This document shows positions 23,191 to 34,919 of a DNA stretch of 64,000 bases, piece by piece. A model generated the notes under the pieces. The model was not told where the DNA came from, ran no database searches, and was given only the letters and a program-made list of their open reading frames with translations. Source of the stretch: Alnus glutinosa (Eukaryota; Streptophyta; Magnoliopsida; Fagales; Betulaceae); the NCBI RefSeq assembly GCF_958979055.1, contig NC_084888.1, positions 32,155,804-32,219,803 of the forward strand. The letters run 5' to 3'. The first letter of the stretch is position 1, and every line of letters starts with the position of its first letter. The position numbers were made by a program, and so were the translations under genes.

Positions 23191-23479
23191 TGTTAAAGTA
23201 TATTTAGATTACCATAAAATTAAGGATTGGATGATGATTTGATTTAAGAATTTGATGAAATTGAATCACCTTAAATTAAGGAATTTCATTATGATTATAT
23301 TTCATATATAAACTCTATAAATAGAGCATTTTTGTATTGTAAACTAATCAAGAAATAAAAAAACAAAATATAGCCCTTTGAGCTTTATACCGTAGACATA
23401 GGTCATAAACCGAATCACCACAAACGGTCATTTTCCCTGTACTTGCTTAGAAAAACCAAAAAAAAACTAATGATTTTCA
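23191..23479 (+). mobile_element. Solo LTR-like remnant related to the Copia-like LTR
   Basis: It starts TGTTAAAGTATATTTAGATT, and its TTGTATTGTAAACTAATCAA, TAGCCCTTTGAGCTTTA and GTAGACATAGGTCATA blocks match, in order, the minus-strand LTRs at 12620-14616. A degenerate TGGTATTAAAAC near 23515 may be a primer-site relic. The right edge is uncertain and no target duplication was found. Confidence 0.55.
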
Positions 23480-23859
23480 TACATAATTGCTGGTGCTCCA
23501 ACTGTTTGTGAATGGTATTAAAACTTTGATATGGGAGCAACCAAGTCCCAAGTGTTAAAACTCTAAAGGGCACAATTTTGACTGTGGCCCCATTTAATTA
23601 CCCCCTCTCTTCCCCTCTCCTTATTTTTACATTTCTCAAAAAAACATCAACTTCAAAATATTTTTAACCTTTTTTTTACTTTTTACATCATATCAACAAT
23701 TTTTTATTATTATTAAAATAAAAAAAACTCACTACAATACAAATTTTTTTCATTTTTCATATAAATTATTTCTAACTTATATCACACCAATTACTTTTTA
23801 CTTTCGCTTAAAAAAAAAAAAAAAAAAATCCCAGTAAAAGGGAGAGGGAAGAGGGGGGA
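23480..23859. other. Intergenic, A/T-rich
   Basis: Contains an A run near 23810-23828 and no supportable gene. Confidence 0.5.
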
Positions 23860-23868
23860 TAGTAATTA

Positions 23869-24049
23869 GAGAAATGATCCCTACACTCATTTCTCACAAC
23901 AGCCCCACAACAAGCTGACGTGGCTGGTAATATTTTATTAATTTTTTACCAAAAAAAATGAAAACAAAACAAAAAAATAATAAAATATTACCAGCCACGT
24001 CAGCTTGTTGTGGGACTGTTGTAAGAAATAAGTGTAGGGATCATTTCTT
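23869..24049. mobile_element. Mutator-type MITE with 9-bp TSD
   Basis: The 181-bp element is flanked by TAGTAATTA at 23860-23868 and 24050-24058. The arms of about 78 bp are near-perfect inverted copies. GAGAAATGATCCCTACACTC faces AAGAAATGATCCCTACACTT in complement, and the inner block CAACAAGCTGACGTGGCTGG is identical. A 9-bp target duplication with long inverted repeats fits Mutator-like elements. No coding capacity. Confidence 0.88.
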
Positions 24050-24058
24050 TAGTAATTA

Positions 24059-25181
24059 AAGGGAGCCGCATTAAAATTTTCCTACAACAGCTGAATGTGA
24101 TTTACACGTGGAGTGCAATATGTAGATAAGGCTGGATCCCAAGGATATATAATTATTAATTAATCACAATCAATGAGATTTATCTGGTAATATTTAGATT
24201 CTATCAATAAATAATAGCATCATAGTCATAGGTGTCTCATGTCATGTCTGCCTAATTACATGGTGTCCATTTCCATAATGCTTTTTACTATTTCTTGTTT
24301 GTTTTTTTCCCTTGCAAAATGATATTTTATGTTGTTGCTTTCCGAAAATTATATTATATATAGTTTAGTTAATTGCCTTCTCTCTGCCAAAAAGTTTGGG
24401 AAAAAAAAAAAAAAAAAACTTGGTGTACTATAATTTGATCTCTTTGGACTCCCCAAGAGCTTTTATGCATATATTCAACTGAAAAGATGTTGGGTAAACA
24501 TGTTCATCCACAAAGCTGGGATAGTGCTGATGACGACGTTGCCGTGGAGACGTGGGCTAATGCTTATTATCATTACCTTAAAGATTTGAGATTTTGGTGT
24601 TAATGGGTACTTAAAACATGCAAAATATTTAACGGGTAACGTTAAAAATTATACTTTTATCTTGATTATTATCGTACTTGACTGATGTGACAGCGTCAAT
24701 CAGTATTCGTTTAAAAAAAGATTCTTAAAAATTAATTGACACTATCAATTCAGCACGGTGAAACAGTAGTAGAATAAAACTTCTGATATCTATTTTTGAT
24801 AATTTTAGACACCAATTAAACAGCTAATCCATATAATAATGGGGTTAGATAACTTAATAATCATACCAATTAATTTATCACTTCTTTAAATTTTAATTAT
24901 AGTGTTATAAACATTTTTCTTTTCTATCATTAATCCAACCTTCCAAAACAAAAAGTTGGGTGGGATTAAGACACCGTAAATTCTCATGAAAAGACGGTCT
25001 CATGATTAAAATAATTTTTTATTATTTTTTATTATTATTATTATTTTTTTGATAATAAAGCATGCTTTAGTTAATAATTGGATTGATGGGTGAACCGTCC
25101 ATGTCAAGAGTAAAAACAAAAACCCAAACAAGAAAATGACCTTTTATTGATTGATGTGTCCAAGGAGCATCAATAACAATA
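24059..25181. other. Intergenic, no gene seen
   Basis: AT-rich sequence with A runs near 24400-24418 and an ATT repeat near 25030. No coding or RNA gene signal. Confidence 0.5.
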
Positions 25182-25204
25182 TTTTATTTATATGATTGAA
25201 TTTT

Positions 25205-25606
25205 ATTTTATTTTATTTTATTTTATTTTATTTTTTTTTGAACAAATAGCATGTGCTATTTAGGATCTGAATGCCCTAAGGCTACATCATGAGCAATGAG
25301 GGACATGTCCCCCCACATACTCTTAAGTCAGAAGGATCTGACTTAAAAAACTACATATGTAGAATCTCAAATTTCACTAAAATTACAATTAGCTCCTAAA
25401 CAAAGAAAATTCTAGTAAAACTTGAGCCACACATAAGCAATTGTACCGAGAAACAAGAGAATACACAAACACAACTAGCAGAAAATACAATTCAAAAACA
25501 TCACAGGGGGAGCACTGCCTTCGCCGGAGACCGGCGCGTGTACAACACGCGCCTCCCCCGAAAACCGCCAGCCGACAGATCAGCCACCAGAGCCCCGACC
25601 GCCGCC
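25205..25606 (-). mobile_element. Non-LTR retroposon with 23-bp target duplication
   Basis: The insert is flanked by TTTTATTTATATGAYTGAAT plus TTT at 25182-25204 and 25607-25629 (one mismatch in 23 bp). The minus strand ends in a (TAAAA)n tail, seen here as TTTTATTTTATTTTA repeats at the left edge. The minus-strand 5' side is strikingly GC-rich (GCCGGAGACCGGCGCGTG region, 25521-25600), unlike the rest. I recognise no coding domain. It is probably a 5'-truncated LINE or a SINE-like copy. Confidence 0.75.
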
Positions 25607-25629
25607 TTTTATTTATATGACTGAATTTT

Positions 25630-27489
25630 GAATGAAGATCTGGTGAATTTTACAAATTCAGGCGCCTATTAAATTGTGTAGAATAGTTACATATTGTCAT
25701 CAGAGCATGTAATTTTTACGTATGTTTTAAAAATTATGTAAGTAAAAGGTCGGTCCGGGCCTAAAATTATTATTTTTTTAAAAAAAATGTAATGATTGGT
25801 AGTTGAAAAAAGTTAAATATAACAAGTAGCAATTCGTAAATTAAGGAAAGGTGTAAATGAATAATAATTAAAAGAGAATAAAGGTATCTATAAAAAAAGA
25901 AAAAACAGATTAAAGGTAATTAGCCGGATTTTATAACCTGCGAAGCACTGAGCAATTTGGTCGGTAGTGGAATGCATTATACACGAAATGTTGACCAGAT
26001 TCATCCATATGAGTTGGTTTGCAGCTTTTCTTCCGAACATCGCTTTGAATGCATGCACAAGGCATATGATGTTCCAGCTAACATGATTGATTCTATTGAA
26101 TTACGGTGCGTTTGGATTCTGATTTTAAATCAAATTATAAAAAATGAATTAATGCTTGAGAATTGTGTTTTTTCAAATCGCAAGTAAGAGTTACTTTTTT
26201 GAAAACGTAAAATTTTAAAAGGGAACCTACGATTTTATAGGTCAAACTACGAATTAAACGGGTCAGACCCATCAACCATAGCCTATTAATTTTGTGTTAG
26301 GTTCATGAGTCGTGTAAAAAATTGTGAACTCTAAATGTCGTGTGTTGGGTTAAGCTTGTGTCGAGTCATGAGTATAAGACTATATGTCATTCATAACCTA
26401 ACTAATTTAATTAAATGGGTCAGAACCCTTAATCCTAACCTGCTAATTTCGTGTTGCGTTCATATTGAATTTGTACGTCGTGTCAAAAAGTTACCAGTCC
26501 TATATTAATGTAAATTGCCACATGAATTTGCAGAAAGATTATAATAAAAATTGTACTGCTCCAAAATTTTTCCTGAGTTATTTAAGAATGTACATGCGAA
26601 TACGGTTATTTGCAATATACGTAACATATTTTTACTAACCTGATCTGCACGTTTGTTGCAATTATTATCCGCATATTAGGTGATGGCCTTTTTGGGCTTA
26701 TTTGAATTTCTATTTGAGCCTATTTTAAACGATTTTAAAAATAATTTAGGCCGATTTTTAGTGTTTTGCGCTTATTTTAATTTTTTTTTTTAAGTCATAC
26801 TTTTTTAAAAATATATTAATTTCACATTATTTTTCCATTTGTGTCTAAATATTACACGAGAAAGTAATGTAACTAACTAAACTAATGTAAACATAATTTA
26901 TATCTAATCTAAATCATCATCATTTTAGTATTAAAACACCAAAACGGCATTGTAAATATAATAAATTATTGGAGTCAGGCATGAGGGGTACTACCCAAAA
27001 GATAATTGTAAATAAATATAATAAATTATTAAGCGATGGGGTTTGGTGGTAATGAGTAGTGTAGTGCAAAATAGTTACAAAATTGGAGGGGCCAAGAGAC
27101 AACTAGTCATGATGGATCAATTGGTGATAAGCACGTGATTTAATTTTTATATTACAAATATTGCTTTCATTGATAACGACACAACACTTTCATCCTGATC
27201 AAAGGATACTATTTATTTGGTTGAGTGTCTATTTCATCATCAGTGTTTAAATAAAGTTTGTTCATCTTACCTTATAAAATGATGTTATATTATTTAATTT
27301 TTTTTAATAATATTGACATTAAGAGTATTCATTTCGTTTGAAATTGAGAAAATTTTATTTAAAAGACGTGACAACCGTGAGTGAGAGAGTCGATGATAAA
27401 TTGACTTGTTTTTTTCTTTTTCTTTTTTCTAATTGAATATGAAAAAATGCTACAAGGGAGAATCTTTTCCGCTTCTTATCTGAATGGAA
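25630..27489. other. Intergenic with one hAT-like patch
   Basis: Mostly AT-rich with no gene. At about 26250-26510 there are GGGTCAGACCC, GTGTTGGGTT and GTCGTGT motifs resembling a common plant hAT-like repeat, but no termini could be placed. Confidence 0.4.
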
Positions 27490-28270
27490 GAGAAGATATG
27501 AGATCTTATGGAAATACTTCCAAAAACACGAGTGTAAGCAGCCAACTTAACTGAATAATGTGCATGAAAGTTGACACAACGAGACACTTTCAAAGCATTC
27601 CAGCTCTGAAATTAAGATAAAACTACACTAATATCTTAAATACAATTAGTAAAAGACCAAGAAGAGAAAAGATGAAGATTGTTGATAACAAGAATAACTA
27701 GAAGAGCATCCCCCTCCAAAACATGATCTCCGCGGTCAGAAGATGTAGCCAATCGATAAATCAAAAGGGCAGTAGAAGCTTCTCCAAGAAGTCTGTTTTT
27801 GAGTTGCAGCTAAAATAATAGTACCATCTCATCACTAATAACTGTTGTAGCTAGAAACAGCAAAATTACCTTGGACAGCAACATCAAAATATCATTTAAT
27901 ACATCTAGCAAAAGGAGGGGTCAATATAGAAGATAAAACTGGGTCACACCAAGCCTCACAATGCAAACCCAAAGTATATGGAATATGCTTAATTGATTGC
28001 TTTCTTAATTTGCATGATTGCTTTCTCTTGAGAAGGTTGAATTCCATCATGAATGAGTTTATTTTTGGCCATCCAGATCGATGAAGTCTAAAGTGAGAGA
28101 AGCAAACAATTTAAATTTCCTAACTTCAGATTCAGGAATAACAAGCATCAATACAGGAAAAATAATAGCACGAATCCGATCTAAAATATGTCTAGAGGCA
28201 AAAACAGAGAAAAGAATTAATAGGCCAACATGAGCTCCTCCATAAATTTTGAATTTTCTTTTTTGAAAGA
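27490..28270 (-). pseudogene. Degenerate LINE ORF2 fragment (RNase H-like region)
   Basis: On the minus strand one segment reads KNRLLGEASTALLIYRLATS, followed by LEGDALLVILVINN. This resembles the RNase H domain at the C-terminus of plant LINE polyproteins. Upstream on the same strand, WMAKNKLIHDGIQPS resembles the zf-RVT-adjacent region. Frameshifts and stops interrupt it. Boundaries are approximate, and I did not find target duplications. Confidence 0.55.
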
Positions 28271-30273
28271 GTGTAGAAAATGTTAATATTTTTGTTTTAA
28301 TAAGAGAAATAAAAAAGAAAAGGTGTTGTCAAACAAAGACATCATCATCAGATTCAAATAAAACCTAGCTATAACAACAACCCACGTACACAATAGTTGA
28401 GCTGTTAATTAAAGATGAGGATTAAGCTTCTTGATGATTTATAGTTTATCTCTTGTAAGAGATCAACATGCAATACGTACATAATTATCCTCTATAACCG
28501 AATATTTAATTCCAAAAATACAAAACTTAATTATCATCTTATGAGTAAGACAAATACAATTTCCAACTCATGCACATTATAAACTCTTAGAGAGAAAGAG
28601 ACAGCTTGGACAGCTGGTACGTATGGCTTTTTTGGGTGCATGTCTCTTTGCTTCTTTTTTATTTTTTATTTTTTGGGTGATCAATTAATAAGTAATTTAA
28701 ATTGGTGATTAATTGGAATTTGATTGAATAATGGTATCACATGATGCCAATTGGCAGGCTTGGCAGCCAACATGTGCTATTCAAATGGGAAATGATGGAA
28801 AGGGGATAATGATTCAAGATATTCCAATATGATTCCAGAAGAGATAGAAGAAATAATATCAATGGGTACGTACGTACTGTCAACATTCATCAAGGCCATA
28901 TTGTAGAATAAACGGTGTCGTACATAATATCCTCGATCATGAATATCACATTCCGATCTTCCTCTAGGAATTTATCCCAAAAAGAAAAGAAAAAAGCATT
29001 GATTAATGAGAGAGGATATATATCATGCATGTTGGCAGTCTGCATCACCATAAAATATTGATATTAAGAAAGTAAATACTAAACTTGCAGCAAAACAACA
29101 TTCAAGTTGGGCTAATTCTATATAAAAAGATGTTTTAAGAAAATAGTGATGCTCGGGTTATTCTTATTTTAATTATAAGTTCCTTAAAAATTGATATAGC
29201 ACATCACGTAATACTTATCATCTCCGCTGTTAAATAATTAAATTTTGTTGGTTTATGTTGTGTCACGTGACACTCATGTAAACAATAACGTGAATTTATA
29301 AGAAAATTATAATAAAAGTTGTATTACTCCAAATATTTTTTTTTAAAAAAAAAAAAAAAAAAAACTTGTGACAAGATGGATTTGTCTTAAAAGTTATAAT
29401 GTTAAATTTGATGTTTTCAGATCGAAGGTGGACAGCACAGCATCTTATCCAACATCCTAGATGCCTAAACCTAGAAGCAACCCATGTGCATGAACTTGTC
29501 ATCAAATGGAGAATGGGTTTATAATTAATGCACAATTGTAAATGCTGCTACTTTGGAAGTATATAAATTAATTAATTATAATTAAGACTATATATTTGTT
29601 GCCCACATGAAGCATTTTTTTTCATTCTATATATGCTCACATATGAAAAAATAATAATAATAATAATAATAATAATTCGAATCACTTTCCTTATTAATGA
29701 TGAAAACTGTGGAGAATCGGAGTCGAATTCAAAATCTCCAACGTACACATGCGGTGATGAAGGAGACAATAATTGAGACCGGCAGGTGTAGCCCATAGAA
29801 TAAAGCTAAACCTAAAACCAGAGCATGTTGTAATAATAATATATGAACATGGATCGGGACACTGATCTTATCATCTTACTAAAATTTTGAGAAGATATTG
29901 CTGGTCTGATCTGCGTCGACAATGTCAACTGTTGAGGGCTCCATCTCCTATGCTAACGGTAACGTTAAATTTTGGTCCGACGTGATTTTCTTATATTGCG
30001 ATTTTAACAGTAATATTAATTTTAAGAGGATACAAGAAATACATTAATCTTCTTTCTAATATTATACAATAATAGTTAATCGTAAAATTTCGAGTTCTGT
30101 TACTCAAAGACAGGTATTTAGCTCATTGGGTTTAGTTTTTTTATTATTATTATTATTTGGATGAATAAGAGTTTTATAAACCAAACACAACTACAACGCT
30201 CCAAAAAATTGGAACCATTCACCCGAAAGGGCATACAACAACGAAAAAGAAACAAGAAAAACAACAGCCCAGG
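28271..30273. other. Intergenic, no gene seen
   Basis: AT-rich with an A run near 29345-29363 and an (AAT)n microsatellite at about 29648-29675. Open frames are short and unconvincing. Confidence 0.5.
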
Positions 30274-30407
30274 CAAATTAACTGGAGAGGAGTCGGTCTT
30301 TTATACACAGAGACTTTTTTGTAATTTTATATGGTGTGAAATTACAAAAATACCTATGAGTATAAAGGACCGGTTCCTCTCCAGTTCTTCTCAACTAGAG
30401 AGGATAC
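30274..30407. mobile_element. Partial MITE, GGAGAGGAGTCGG family copy 1
   Basis: It contains AACTGGAGAGGAGTCGGTCT, the palindromic centre TTGTAATTTTATATGGTGTG with its inverted partner, and ends at CTAGAGAGGAT. The same sequence, with a fuller left end, occurs at 50118-50258. The left terminus is missing or diverged here. Confidence 0.6.
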
Positions 30408-30865
30408 TACTTCCTTACACTAAAGCACACCTATTACAAAAACACTGCAAAAACAACAAACACGTACAGCCAACTACTTCAAGATAAATTCTATAGATTT
30501 CAAATCTGCATAAGTCTAACATTATCAGCAGTCCTCCGGTATGTTCCCTTCCCCATAAGCCTCGATCTGACTTCCCATTTGATTCTGGCAATGAAGAGGT
30601 ATGGGTTTAGGTTACATTTGGTAAACTGTAATAATGGTTGTCTCGGAATACGAACGAGTATTACTTGAAATACAAGAAGCTGGATGGAATGAAATAATCA
30701 TTTCGAAGCACCTAGCTGTGGTGGAATTAAATTTCAACCAAAATTTTTAAAATACCCTGATAAAAAAAATGTGTTACTGATATTTCGTTACATATTCAGT
30801 ATGCTAGCAGTCACAATAATGAAACTTATTCAAATTCACGCCATTTTTTTCTTCAATTACTAATG

Positions 30866-31410
30866 CTCTGTTTGTTTCGGCGTAAAATGATTTCGGCATT
30901 TTACGGTGGTTGGTAAGGGCGAAAATAATGGTCAACAAAAATCATTTTCGGTTTGACCGTAAAAACTTTTTTAATTTTTGAAAAACGATTTACGGTTTTA
31001 AAAACTGTAAATCGTTTTTCGCAATTAAACTTTTGTTCCTTGCACGCATATTTGATATCCGATTGCTGGAATCCAGCAATGGTCGGTCGTCGGAATCCAG
31101 GTAGCGCTGGAATTCGGCAACATCCGGCCATACCAGATTCCGGCCATGGTTAGAAGCCAGCCGGATCTAGCCAAAATGGCAGGGATCCGGCCGGATCCGG
31201 AGGAGTCCAGCCAGATTCGGCCAAACATGCTAGCCAGAATCCGGCAATGGGGACTGGACATTGCCAGATTCCGGCGGCAATTGCATTTTTGCCTTTCGTA
31301 ATTTTTTCGTGCGTACCAAATATTCCTGGAAAATATTTTTGAGAAAATCGAAAATAATTTCGTTGAAAGTATTTTACTACAGAAATCATTTTACGTCGAA
31401 ACAAACGGAG
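30866..31410. mobile_element. Terminal-inverted-repeat element with GC-rich interior, 545 bp
   Basis: The left terminus CTCTGTTTGTTTCGGCGTAA continues AATGATTTC. The right terminus in complement starts CTCCGTTTGTTTCGACGTAA and continues AATGATTTC: 27 of 29 positions match. Flanking 8-mers TACTAATG and TATAAATA agree only partly, so a hAT-type target duplication is possible but eroded. The interior near 31060-31270 carries repeated ATCCGG, GGCCGGATCC and TTCCGGC blocks, far more GC-rich than the flanks. No transposase is visible. Confidence 0.75.
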
Positions 31411-31694
31411 TATAAATACACAATTAATGTACAGAAGTTGAGGATTTACTAGCTAGCCAGTAAAGGACATGATAAATTAAGGTTTTTTAATTACCAGTTG
31501 TACAATTAATGTAAAGATGTTGAAGATTTGCTTGCTAGTTAAAAATGGCAAAAATCATCTCTTATCATCCTCCACAACCTCTTTGGCTCTATATAAGCAA
31601 TACAAGGGAGTGTATCACACGCATCTTAAGATGACAATAATAGTATCATAGAGATGGGTTTTTTTTTTTTTTTTTTTTTGAGAACTTTATTTAA
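31411..31694. other. Intergenic with a local duplication
   Basis: ACAATTAATGTACAGAAGTT (near 31421) and ACAATTAATGTAAAGATGTT (near 31502) start two diverged copies of a roughly 40-bp unit. A T run of 23 lies near 31657-31679. Confidence 0.45.
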
Positions 31695-31988
31695 AGGTAT
31701 CCAATTTTCAAAACATCTCAATAATAGGCACTACGTTAGGATTTGTTGTTAAATCATACCAAAATTTTCAAAATACCCATGTGTTTATTTTTTAAAAAAA
31801 ATTATAAAAAGTTTCAAAGATTCAGGCATGAGTATTTTGAAGTTTTCGTTAAATTCTGACCAACACCTAAATCCTACCATTTTTTTTTCTAAAAAAAATG
31901 AAGGGTATTTTAAAAAAATTTGCAAGATTTAATTGCAAATCTTAAAGAAATACTTGTTATTGAGACGTTTTGAAAATTGAATACCCTA
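31695..31988. mobile_element. Foldback MITE-like element
   Basis: AGGTATCCAATTTTCAAAAC near the left edge matches the complement of GTTTTGAAAATTGAATACCC at the right edge. The arms extend about 60 bp with decay (TCTCAATAA on both). No target duplication was resolved. Confidence 0.55.
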
Positions 31989-33300
31989 ATTTGAGACATT
32001 TTGAAATTCAGTACCCTTAAGTCAAAAAATGTGATATATAATTTGGTACCCTTAAGTGATGAAGTTGTCCTTTTTTTTTTTTCTTTTTTTCTTCTTTTAT
32101 TTTTTTTAAAAAAGCTTATCCCCATTATCTCACAATTCGTTTTACTTTCCAAATTGTAATTCAGTTTTTTTTCATCTCTGTTGCTACGAGAGATCCAAAT
32201 GATAAATAAAGATATAAGAATAGTCTTCACTTCTTATTGTGAGCTTCATTCCCGAAAGTGGAGGATTAACAACCCCTAAGCAGTAAGCACGGATTTGATT
32301 GTGAGTTCATTGAGCTTCATGATGATAAATTGTTGTAACCAAGGCTTGTTTGATTTTATGTGAATTTATATTTATTTTAATATGCGGTTATTTAAAAAAA
32401 AAAATTTGAAATAGTGCAACAATTTTTGGTTAAGAAAAGGTGTTTCGAATTTTTATGAAAAATAGTTACCGATTAATAACTGGCCTTCAATAACCGTATA
32501 ACTGTTAGTTGCGGTGACGGTTATTTAAAAATGAATAAATGCCTAAACATGTTGTGGTTTCCATTAAAATTAATAAAATAACCGCAACAGCAACCGCGGT
32601 TGTTTATACACTTTTAATTGGTAGTTAATGTCATGCCAGCAACTCATATGACTCGATCATTTAAAAAAAAAAAATGATATAAATATTTATAGATAAAGGA
32701 TCTTCATATTTGCTAAAGGGAAAACTCGGTCTTCTTTTCTTTTTTTCTTTTTAAATTTAATCATCCAGTCTTTTTATTTGCTAAAGAAGAATGTATAAAT
32801 TTATCATCGTGTTCTCGAGAGATTTGGACCGTTCATAGTTATAGGAAAAAAGAAAAAAAGAAAAATAGTAGTTGTTCACTACTTATTTAATGCGGAGTGT
32901 GCGTAGAAAAATTAAAATTTATAAAAATAAATATTAATGTTCTTAAATTTATTGATTTGTGCATAAATACCGAAAACAAAACATTTCTTTAAACCTATTG
33001 ATTCAATCAGTACACATGCTAGGAATAAAGGCATCAAAACCTCTCTAGAAATTATATTCACTAAAACACAATAAACAAAACAAAGCATAACCTTAAAATA
33101 GGCTTAAGAGTTAAGATTACTAAAAAAAATGCCAACTCCTAATCCTAAGGTTAGTATAAAATCCTAATGGAATTAAATAAGAACTCATAATTCTTAACTA
33201 TCAATGAATCCTAATAAAAAAATAAATAAAAATTAAAGACTTAAAATGTTTCTTTTTACAAATTAGAAAGCTTAAAAATAACTTTTTGAGCCCTTCCCCA

Positions 33301-33302
<2 letters not shown>
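31989..33302. other. Intergenic with a possible hAT-like remnant
   Basis: Near 32460-32610, AACCGTATAACTG, GGTGACGGTTATT and AACCGCAACAGCAACCGCGG recall a degraded plant hAT-like repeat. No gene otherwise. Confidence 0.4.

Positions 33303-33341
<39 letters not shown>
33303..33341. repeat. Poly-T tract (39 T)
   Basis: Uninterrupted T run. Frames translating to poly-lysine on the minus strand are artefacts of it. Confidence 0.9.
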
Positions 33342-33346
<5 letters not shown>

Positions 33347-33464
33347 GTCGTGACCCACGCTAGCTCCCTCTAGCTCTGTCATAGTACAACTCCCCAAAAT
33401 TTTAAAATTTCTCCCATCAAAAGAAGTACTTTTATAGTTTTCCCTTGGTATGAATATTTTTTGT

Positions 33465-33585
33465 TTGGGGAGTGATACAACAATCATACAACACCCCTTC
33501 ATAATGGGTGGGCCCCATACACTGTGGGACCCACCCCTTGTGAAGGAGTGTTGTATGATTGTTGTACACTTGGTGTACAACTATC
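33465..33585. mobile_element. Foldback MITE-like element
   Basis: ATACAACAATCATACAACAC on the left pairs with GTGTTGTATGATTGTTGTAC on the right. An inner inverted pair, GGGTGGGCCCC against GGGACCCACCC, surrounds CACTGT. This is a strong hairpin of about 120 bp without coding capacity. Confidence 0.65.
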
Positions 33586-33623
33586 ATTATTCTTTTTGTT
33601 TTGTCCCAACCTAAAAAGGTGTA

Positions 33624-34210
33624 TGTTGAGAATAATTTCACTCGGCTAGGCCTATTTGAAAGATTACAAGTCTTTGAGTTCACATTGACTCATTGCGGAC
33701 TCGTAGTCCATCAGATATGAGTTTGCAAGTACGAATTTAGATATCCTAGAGCCTCGGGAACCGACATAACTAACCAAAGGCGACGATATACAGTCCTAAA
33801 AAATTCGAGATTACACTTCTTGGAAATTCAAGATTAAAATTAATCTCGAATTTGCCGCCTAGAATCCTGCTGTGAGGAAAGAATCATAGTTTGTGAAAGT
33901 AGAGGATTTTGAGTTCAGGCCAAACTCTGACCGCACTCCTAAGTCAAGAGAGGAGCACAGAATCCTAATGCAATTGAGCCTTCAACACAGCCCATAAATA
34001 GGCCTTTACACCAGATATAAACTTAAGACTAAATTATCGTGCTTAAATATTATTTTCTCTCAAAAACTTACTTAGACAACGGAGTGAGATCTGCAGGATA
34101 TCCTGATGTGTTCTTTTGATGGTGTTGGTTCTTTTTACAGTGGAACAAGTATTCCTGAGACGTGAAGAATATCGGTGATCGTCAGCTCACGCTATCCGAA
34201 AACTGTACCA
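33624..34210 (+). mobile_element. Possible solo LTR
   Basis: A candidate LTR runs from TGTTGAGAATAATTTC to AACTGTACCA. It has a TATA-like CATAAATAGGCC near 33991, then TTATTTTCTCTCAAAAACTT and ACTTAGACAACGGAGTG, a pattern seen in the R/U5 part of many plant Gypsy-like LTRs. No second LTR or target duplication was found. Confidence 0.45.
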
Positions 34211-34244
34211 ATAAATTAATCATATATATATATATATATATAGA

Positions 34245-34424
34245 GAGTAATGATTCACTACCACCTAAATATACAATTTTTCACCACCTTACCTATTGGC
34301 AAGGTGGTCCCCCACTTTAATTTATTTTTAAAAAATAAAAAAACTCAAAAAGTAGTGAGAGACCACCTTGCCACATAGGCAAGGTGGTGAAAAATTGTAT
34401 ATTTAGGTGGCATTGAATCATTAT

Positions 34425-34426
<2 letters not shown>
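34245..34426. mobile_element. Foldback MITE, family member 2
   Basis: Same family as 8534-8714. The left arm begins GAGTAATGATTCACTACCAC. The right arm in complement begins GGATAATGATTCAATGCCAC. Both continue into CACCTAAATATACAATTTTT. It sits inside a TA microsatellite, so its target duplication cannot be seen. Confidence 0.8.

Positions 34427-34484
<58 letters not shown>
34427..34484. repeat. (AT)n microsatellite, about 58 bp
   Basis: Perfect AT dinucleotide run directly adjoining the MITE. A shorter TA run flanks the MITE on its left (34222-34242). Confidence 0.9.
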
Positions 34485-34486
<2 letters not shown>

Positions 34487-34919
34487 TGAATGAATAAGGA
34501 TTCCTAAAAGAAAAGACTTTTAATCCTTTATTTATTTCAATTTCAAAGACGTATTGCGGATCTGCATCATTATCGGCTATTAGGCTAAATTATTTTCAAA
34601 TTTTAGTTAAAGTAACGATATCTGAACTTATTAATCTCTATTTTAACAATAGAAGTTAACTATAATCATAACAGCTGTCAATTGCCTGACTATCCATTTT
34701 GCCAAGTCATCAAGAGGGAAAAAAGAATGATTGGTCTTACCATGCAATTAAAAATCCAGAAGAGATCCTCACCATTGACAATTGTCTGCCACCGTCTTAA
34801 TCCAACGGCTGAGACGTAGGTTAAATCCAAGCCTGAATTAACTACGTACGCGCACATCCGCATGTTTTTCACGGTACGGAGTTCCAACCAGTCATCGTCA
34901 ACATTCACGTACAGAGGCC

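Noticed and set aside
33272..33683. Minus-strand frames ending in poly-lysine
   Set aside because: They cross the 39-T run and a foldback element. No conserved domain.
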